From: Volvox africanus
Lineage: Eukaryota; Chlorophyta; Chlorophyceae; Chlamydomonadales; Volvocaceae
Direction: 5' to 3'
Length of the DNA stretch: 64,000 bases
Assembly (NCBI GenBank): GCA_030268105.1
Contig: BSDZ01000110.1
Span: 1 to 64,000 of the forward strand
Below the pieces are notes generated by a model. The model saw only the letters and a program-made list of their open reading frames with translations. It was not told the DNA's origin and made no database searches. The position numbers and the translations under genes are program-made. Shown here piece after piece: positions 62,992 through 64,000 of this stretch (within the stretch, counting starts at the first letter, position 1; each line of letters opens with the position of its first letter).

Positions 62992-64000
62992 CTCACATTG
63001 TTGCTCTCCAGCTGAATATTTTCCCGTCAGAACAGCAATCATCATGGTTCCGGCTGTGAAATGCATAACTGCATATCCAAGCTCAATGCCGTTTTGTTAA
63101 TGACGCCACCAGCACAACCATCCATCATTGCCGCCACCGGGAGAGGGAGGGAGGTTGGTTGGGGAGCACCGCCACCACCACTGCCACCGCCTACGCCACA
63201 AGCACGACCATCATCGCCGACATTGGGAAGGACGGAGAAAGGGAGCGCAAGCGGGAGGGAGGTTGGGCGGTAAGTATTTTGAATAGGTTGGGTCATAGAC
63301 ACGACGCGGATGTCTTGATACAATGTTACAATAAAGGACGTCATGGACTCGCAGGGACCAAATAGGACACCTCTCATAGCATTGAGCAAACCTACGGTTG
63401 CAAACCTAGGGAATGTGAGCAACACTCATATATTTAAGAATGTCAGAGCAAGTAATACGGCCCATAATTTGTCGTATTGGGATCCCACGAATTCTCTGGT
63501 TGATTGGAACGTCCCTCTCCACTTTCCTGTCGACTTGTTGAGCTGGATAACGCTGTGGCGTTGACAGTGTTGTGGCTCCTGTTGCCCTGGCGGTTGTAGT
63601 TGCCATCTTGTCTGTTGCGTCTTATTTGGCCTGGAGGTTGTGGCATGCGTGGTGCGCGGCATTGTCGCGCAGTATGTCCATAATTTTCGCATAGTTGGCA
63701 TTGCACTGTCCCGCCATAGCCATAACCTGATCTGTGTTCATGTTGGCTTACTCCGTTGCGGCCATCTCTTCCATAACTCCATGCATCGCCTTGATTGATG
63801 ATTGGCATATTCCTGTATCCTCGATCAAACGTGTTGCCGCGATGGTTCCATCCGTCGTGGCTGTTGTTGGCAGCGCTCCATGTGCCTCCTCGACTTGTGC
63901 CGGCAAATGCGACCGACTTGTGCCGGCAAATGCGACCGAATTACCTCCGTAGTCGCGTTCAATTGTGTCATGGTGATTGCGGCTAGTCTCGCTGTGATAT
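62992..64000. repeat. Composite satellite unit 23, cut by the window edge
   Basis: First 1,009 bp of a unit. It has a private A-to-T at 63942 (offset 950), the same position where units 4 and 8 lost a base. It does not reach offset 1817, so the variant shared by units 20-22 cannot be scored. Confidence 0.97.
63443..64000 (-). pseudogene. copia-type gag pseudogene, unit 23, 3' part only
   Basis: Only the zinc-knuckle part and some linker are inside the window; the N-terminal domain lies beyond the right edge. Duplication 63892-63937, CCHC knuckle 63659-63700. Confidence 0.85.

Larger units (their letters stand above)
1..64000. repeat. Tandem array of 2,864-bp composite satellite units
   Basis: The same sequence recurs in head-to-tail orientation across the entire window. 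The gag start landmark repeats at 1598, 4454, 7318, 10181, 13045, 15909 and so on to 61732. Spacing is 2,864 bp except 2,863 bp for units 4 and 8, and slightly shorter for units 1 and 2. Each unit has an AT-rich satellite part (about offset 1762 to the next unit's offset 80) and a captured GC-richer part (about offset 81-1761) carrying a minus-strand copia-type gag pseudogene. All units share one orientation. No unique flanking DNA is visible, so the true array is longer than 64 kb. Confidence 0.98.

Noticed and set aside
1..64000. CRISPR array or bacterial repeat locus
   Set aside because: Units are 2.86 kb, directly adjoining and without short repeat/spacer structure or cas genes; gag and satellite content are eukaryotic.

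Overview
The whole window is one tandem array. A unit of 2,864 bp is repeated head to tail, giving 22 complete units and a 23rd cut by the right edge; no non-repetitive flank is present on either side. Units are numbered here from the landmark CTCACATTG (starts at 1, 2853, 5714, 8578, 11441, then about every 2,864 bp up to 62992). This phase is arbitrary. There is no bacterial or phage gene organisation, no tRNA or rRNA, and no complete protein-coding gene. The DNA is eukaryotic. The Ty1/copia-type gag and the AT-rich satellite suit an animal, perhaps an insect, but the species cannot be read from this window.

Each unit is a composite of two different materials. (1) About 1.18 kb of AT-rich satellite, built from five full and one truncated, diverged monomers of roughly 195-230 bp. 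They share blocks such as CCCGTCAGAACAGCAATCAT, GGTTCCGGCT, ATAACTGC and GCATTGCATTGCAG. (2) About 1.68 kb of GC-richer, captured DNA. On the minus strand this holds a short leader, a Ty1/copia-type gag pseudogene (an N-terminal gag domain of 175 codons, then a basic region with one CCHC zinc knuckle) and a further ~0.37 kb of unidentified, G-rich/proline-codon-rich sequence with two G-quadruplex-prone tracts on the plus strand. No protease, integrase, reverse transcriptase or RNase H and no recognisable LTR pair is present.

The gag is broken in the same way in every unit: an in-frame TGA after codon 175 and a 23-bp tandem duplication that shifts the frame before the zinc knuckle. The simplest history is that a satellite array acquired a gag fragment, the fragment was already dead or died in a founder unit, and the composite was then amplified and homogenised. 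Units 3-23 look nearly identical. I noticed only a 1-bp deletion in units 4 and 8, one substitution shared by units 20-22, and single substitutions in units 22 and 23. Unit 1, and to a lesser degree unit 2, differ mainly by single-base indels, which looks more like uncorrected read error near a contig end than biology.

Nothing here supports a working multi-gene system. The point of interest is structural: a higher-order, retrotransposon-gag-bearing satellite with almost no divergence.
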